Shown: positions 60,534 to 64,000 of the stretch, in pieces
How the letters are laid out: each line of letters begins with the position of its first letter
How positions within the stretch are numbered: the stretch's first letter is position 1
Assembly (NCBI RefSeq): GCF_021605415.1
Contig: NZ_WKEQ01000001.1
Span: 186,001 to 250,000, forward strand
Length of the DNA stretch: 64,000 nt
Reading direction: 5' to 3'
Source: Pseudomonas syringae
GTDB taxonomy: Bacteria > Pseudomonadota > Gammaproteobacteria > Pseudomonadales > Pseudomonadaceae
Notes under the pieces: model-generated
Seen by the model: the letters and a program-made list of their open reading frames with translations, nothing else
Told to the model about the DNA's origin: nothing
The model's database searches: none
Position numbers and translations under genes: made by a program

Positions 60534-61544
60534 ATGTTTAGTTTTATTGCCCGCCGACTGGGGTTGTTGATCCCCACGTTTTTCGGCATCACCTTGCTGA
60601 CTTTCGCGTTGATTCGCATGATCCCCGGCGACCCCGTGGAAGTGATGATGGGCGAACGTCGGGTCGATCCCGAAATGCACGCTCAGGCAATGGAACGCCT
60701 AGGTCTGAACAAACCGCTGTATGCCCAGTATCTGGACTACATCGGCAAACTGGCTCAAGGCGACCTCGGTGAATCCCTGCGTACGCGCACCAGCGTCTGG
60801 ACCGAGTTCACTTCCCTCTTCCCGGCGACCCTGGAACTGTCCATGGCCGCCCTGCTGTTCGCCGGCATTCTGGGCCTTCTGGCCGGGGTGATTGCGGCAC
60901 TTAAGCGAGGATCCCTGTTCGACCACGGGGTGATGGGCATCTCCCTGGCGGGATATTCGATGCCGATCTTCTGGTGGGGCCTGATCCTGATCATGTTCTT
61001 CTCGGTGAGCCTGGGCTGGACGCCGGTTTCCGGGCGGATCGACCTGCTCTACGACATCGAGCCGCGCACCGGTTTCATGTTGATCGACACGCTGCTGGCC
61101 GATGACGTCGGCGCGTTCCTCGACGCCCTGCATCACCTGATCCTGCCGGCCATCGTGCTGGGCACCATTCCGCTGGCGGTGATCGCGCGGATGACCCGTT
61201 CGTCGATGCTCGAAGTGCTGCGCGAGGATTACATCCGCACCGCCAAGGCCAAGGGTCTGTCGCCATCGCGTGTAGTGTTCGTGCACGGTCTGCGTAACGC
61301 ACTGATTCCGGTGTTGACCGTGGTCGGCCTGCAAGTCGGCACACTGCTGGCCGGCGCGGTTTTGACCGAAACCATTTTCTCCTGGCCCGGCATCGGCAAA
61401 TGGCTGATCGAGGCCATCGGCGCCCGGGACTATCCGGTCGTGCAAAACGGCATCCTGCTAATCGCCTGCCTGGTGATTGTGGTGAACTTCGTGGTGGACA
61501 TCCTCTACGGCTTCGCCAACCCACGCATCCGTCATCAGCGCTGA
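60534..61544 (+). CDS. dppB: Dipeptide ABC transporter permease DppB
   Basis: DppB is one of two permeases of the dipeptide importer. The 336-residue protein has six helices and the binding-protein-dependent permease EAA-type loop (REDYIRTAKAKGLSPSRVVFVHGLRNALIPV). It opens MFSFIARRLGLLIPTFFG. dppC follows by 10 bp. Confidence 0.96.
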   Translation: MFSFIARRLGLLIPTFFGITLLTFALIRMIPGDPVEVMMGERRVDPEMHAQAMERLGLNKPLYAQYLDYIGKLAQGDLGESLRTRTSVWTEFTSLFPATLELSMAALLFAGILGLLAGVIAALKRGSLFDHGVMGISLAGYSMPIFWWGLILIMFFSVSLGWTPVSGRIDLLYDIEPRTGFMLIDTLLADDVGAFLDALHHLILPAIVLGTIPLAVIARMTRSSMLEVLREDYIRTAKAKGLSPSRVVFVHGLRNALIPVLTVVGLQVGTLLAGAVLTETIFSWPGIGKWLIEAIGARDYPVVQNGILLIACLVIVVNFVVDILYGFANPRIRHQR

Positions 61545-61554
61545 GATCAAGATC

Positions 61555-62481
61555 ATGACCACTCCCGTTTCCTCAGCAGCCACGACCGCCACGGCCGTCG
61601 ATCAAAGCCTGCTGTACCCGTCTCCGTACAAAGAATTCTGGCAAGCGTTTTCCAAGAACAAGGGCGCCGTCGCCGGCCTGATGTTCATGTTGCTGGTGAT
61701 TTTCTGCGCACTGTTCGCGCCGTGGGTTGCCCCGCACGATCCGAGCGAGCAATACCGCGACTTCCTGCTGACGCCGCCAGCCTGGCTCGAAGGTGGGCAG
61801 ATACAATTTCTGCTCGGCACCGATGAACTGGGTCGCGATCTGCTCTCGCGCCTGATCCAGGGTTCGCGCCTGTCGCTGCTGATCGGCTTGTCGTCGGTGG
61901 TGATGTCGCTGATCCCGGGCATTCTGCTGGGCCTGTTCGCCGGTTTCTTCCCGAAGATTCTCGGCCCGTCGATCATGCGTCTGATGGACATCATGCTCGC
62001 CCTGCCGTCGCTGCTGCTGGCTGTGGCGATCGTCGCCATCCTCGGCCCTGGCCTGATCAACACCGTGATCGCGATTGCCGTGGTCTCGCTGCCTTCGTAT
62101 GTACGTCTGACCCGCGCTGCGGTGATGGGCGAACTGAACCGCGACTACGTGACCGCCGCGCGCCTGGCCGGTGCCGGTCTGCCGCGCCTGATGTTCATCA
62201 CCGTGCTGCCGAACTGCATGGCGCCGCTGATCGTTCAAGCGACCTTGAGCTTCTCCTCGGCGATTCTCGACGCTGCGGCGCTGGGCTTCCTCGGTCTTGG
62301 CGTACAACCGCCAACCCCTGAGTGGGGCACCATGCTGGCCTCGGCCCGCGACTACATCGAACGCGCCTGGTGGGTAGTCAGTCTGCCTGGTTTGACCATT
62401 TTGCTCAGCGTGCTGGCAATCAACTTGATGGGCGACGGTCTGCGCGATGCGCTGGACCCGAAACTCAAGAACGCCGCCTGA
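61555..62481 (+). CDS. dppC: Dipeptide ABC transporter permease DppC
   Basis: DppC is the second permease. The 308-residue protein has an OppC-like N-terminal helix ([18 protein letters not shown]), six helices in total, and the EAA loop [20 protein letters not shown]. The [16 protein letters not shown] motif typical of this subfamily is present. Confidence 0.96.
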   Translation: MTTPVSSAATTATAVDQSLLYPSPYKEFWQAFSKNKGAVAGLMFMLLVIFCALFAPWVAPHDPSEQYRDFLLTPPAWLEGGQIQFLLGTDELGRDLLSRLIQGSRLSLLIGLSSVVMSLIPGILLGLFAGFFPKILGPSIMRLMDIMLALPSLLLAVAIVAILGPGLINTVIAIAVVSLPSYVRLTRAAVMGELNRDYVTAARLAGAGLPRLMFITVLPNCMAPLIVQATLSFSSAILDAAALGFLGLGVQPPTPEWGTMLASARDYIERAWWVVSLPGLTILLSVLAINLMGDGLRDALDPKLKNAA

Positions 62482-62491
62482 GGAGATTCCC

Positions 62492-63460
62492 ATGTCACTG
62501 CTAGAAATCAAGAATCTCAACGTGCGCTTCGGCGACAAGACTGCTACGCCGGTTGTTGATGGACTCGACCTGAAAGTCGACAAAGGCGAAGTGCTGGCGA
62601 TCGTTGGCGAATCGGGCTCGGGCAAATCCGTGACCATGATGGCGCTGATGGGGCTGATTGAGCATCCCGGCATCGTCACCGCCGACTCGCTCAGCTTTGA
62701 CGGCAAAGACATGCTCAAACTGAGCAATCGTCAACGTCGGCAAATCGTCGGCAAAGACTTGTCGATGGTGTTCCAGGATCCGATGACCGCGCTCAACCCG
62801 AGCTATACCGTCGGTTTCCAGATTGAAGAAGTGCTGCGCCTGCACCTGAAAATGTCCGGCAAGCAAGCGCGCAAACGTGCCATCGAACTGCTGGAAAAAG
62901 TCGAGATCCCGGGCGCCGCCAGCCGTATGGACGCTTACCCGCATCAACTGTCCGGCGGCATGAGCCAGCGTGTCGCAATCGCCATGGCGATTGCCGGCGA
63001 GCCGAAACTGCTGATCGCCGATGAGCCGACCACGGCCCTCGACGTGACGATTCAGGCGCAGATCATGGATCTGCTGCTGGCGTTGCAGAAAGAACAGAAC
63101 ATGGGCTTGGTGCTGATCACTCACGACCTCGCGGTCGTGGCTGAAACCGCCCAGCGCGTGTGCGTGATGTATGCCGGCCAGGCCGTTGAAGTCGGCCAGG
63201 TGCCACAACTGTTCGACATCCCGGCGCACCCGTACAGCGAAGCGCTGCTCAAGGCGATTCCGGAACACAGCCTCGGCGCCGAGCGTCTGGCGACTCTGCC
63301 GGGCATCGTCCCGGGTCGTTACGACCGTCCACAGGGTTGCCTGCTGTCGCCGCGCTGCCCGTACGTGCAGGACAATTGCCGCACCCAACGTCCGGCCCTC
63401 GATCCGAAAAGCCACAGCCTCGCCCGCTGCTTCTACCCGCTGAACCAGGAGGTGGCGTAA
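62492..63460 (+). CDS. dppD: Dipeptide ABC transporter ATPase DppD
   Basis: DppD is one of two ATPases of the importer. The 322-residue protein has Walker A GESGSGKS, signature [15 protein letters not shown], Walker [15 protein letters not shown] and the oligo/dipeptide C-terminal extension. That extension has Cys residues in [15 protein letters not shown] and ARCFYPL, which in the family can bind an iron-sulfur cluster. I start at ATG 62492 after AGGAGA. The TAA overlaps the dppF ATG. Confidence 0.95.
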   Translation: MSLLEIKNLNVRFGDKTATPVVDGLDLKVDKGEVLAIVGESGSGKSVTMMALMGLIEHPGIVTADSLSFDGKDMLKLSNRQRRQIVGKDLSMVFQDPMTALNPSYTVGFQIEEVLRLHLKMSGKQARKRAIELLEKVEIPGAASRMDAYPHQLSGGMSQRVAIAMAIAGEPKLLIADEPTTALDVTIQAQIMDLLLALQKEQNMGLVLITHDLAVVAETAQRVCVMYAGQAVEVGQVPQLFDIPAHPYSEALLKAIPEHSLGAERLATLPGIVPGRYDRPQGCLLSPRCPYVQDNCRTQRPALDPKSHSLARCFYPLNQEVA

Positions 63461-64000
63461 TGGCCGTCGTACTTACCGCCCGCGACCTCACCCGTCACTA
63501 CGAAGTGTCCCGTGGCCTGTTCAAGGGCCACGCGACCGTGCGCGCGCTGAACGGCGTGTCGTTCGAACTGGAAGCCGGCAAGACCCTCGCGGTCGTCGGT
63601 GAATCGGGTTGCGGCAAATCCACCCTCGCCCGCGCGTTGACCCTGATCGAAGAACCGTCGTCGGGTTCGCTGCAAATCGCCGGTCAGGAAGTCGCCGGCG
63701 CCGACAAGGCCCAGCGCAAACAACTGCGCAAAGACGTGCAGATGGTGTTCCAGAGCCCGTACGCCTCGTTGAACCCACGGCAGAAAATCGGTGATCAACT
63801 GGCCGAGCCGCTGCTGATCAACACCAGCCTGAGTGCCGCCGAACGTCGCGAGAAAGTCCAGGCGATGATGAAGCAGGTCGGCTTGCGTCCCGAGCACTAC
63901 CAGCGTTATCCGCACATGTTCTCTGGCGGTCAGCGTCAGCGGATCGCGCTGGCCCGGGCGATGATGCTGCAACCGAAAGTGCTGGTGGCGGACGAACCGA
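63460..64000 (+). CDS. dppF: Dipeptide ABC transporter ATPase DppF (partial)
   Basis: DppF is the partner ATPase of DppD; the window holds about the first 180 residues. It begins [19 protein letters not shown] and shows Walker A GESGCGKST, the Q-loop MVFQSPYASLNP, signature FSGGQRQRIALARAM and the start of Walker B VLVADEP. The ATG overlaps the dppD stop by one base. The C-terminus lies beyond the right edge. Confidence 0.95.
   Translation, partial: MAVVLTARDLTRHYEVSRGLFKGHATVRALNGVSFELEAGKTLAVVGESGCGKSTLARALTLIEEPSSGSLQIAGQEVAGADKAQRKQLRKDVQMVFQSPYASLNPRQKIGDQLAEPLLINTSLSAAERREKVQAMMKQVGLRPEHYQRYPHMFSGGQRQRIALARAMMLQPKVLVADEP

Overview
The window is a continuous piece of a Pseudomonas chromosome, most likely from the P. 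fluorescens group. The evidence is high GC, dense short-gap operons, many REP-type palindromes of the kind abundant in that group, and a gene order that, from memory, follows P. aeruginosa PAO1 from about PA4445 (next to algW) to PA4506 (dppF). I cannot name the species. No rRNA, tRNA, CRISPR array, prophage or insertion sequence was seen.

Region 1 (1-14 kb) is a cell-envelope and housekeeping block: a partial Nif3-like gene, the periplasmic protease algW, a small AT-rich unknown gene, then on the minus strand hisG-hisD-hisC and murA with ibaG upstream. The mlaFEDCB phospholipid-transport operon follows. The divergent plus-strand run kdsD-kdsC-lptC-lptA-lptB makes Kdo precursor and exports LPS.

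Region 2 (14-36.5 kb) starts with rpoN-hpf-ptsN-rapZ-ptsO (sigma-54 and nitrogen phosphotransferase cluster). A short minus-strand operon orfX-sodA-ZIP transporter sits behind a probable Fur box. Next come pmbA, darP, tldD, a nitrilase-family amidase, yhdP, rng, maf and mreDCB, then the divergent gatCAB operon. mreC appears to start at a non-canonical ATT codon.

Region 3 (36.5-52.6 kb) is more accessory: an RlpA-like lipoprotein, a CaCA-family antiporter with an altered alpha-1 motif, a carboxymuconolactone-decarboxylase-like protein and an AEC transporter. A D-galactarate/D-glucarate catabolic cluster follows (garD, MFS symporter, ketoglutarate semialdehyde dehydrogenase, kdgD, FadR-type regulator), with two small paralogous beta-rich unknown proteins inside it. 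Then come an SbmA/YddA-type ABC transporter, the redox-responsive two-component pair roxS-roxR, a SIMPL-domain periplasmic protein and a DUF6124-like gene.

Region 4 (52.6-64 kb) begins with about 1.1 kb of non-coding DNA. It then carries the di/tripeptide uptake locus: three DppA-type binding proteins, an OpdP-type OprD-family porin, and dppB-dppC-dppD-dppF, the last cut by the window edge. I found no clear new defence or mobile system. The best leads are the ATT start of mreC, the Glu-to-Gln change in the antiporter, the paired small proteins inside the gar cluster, and the AT-rich orphan gene next to algW.
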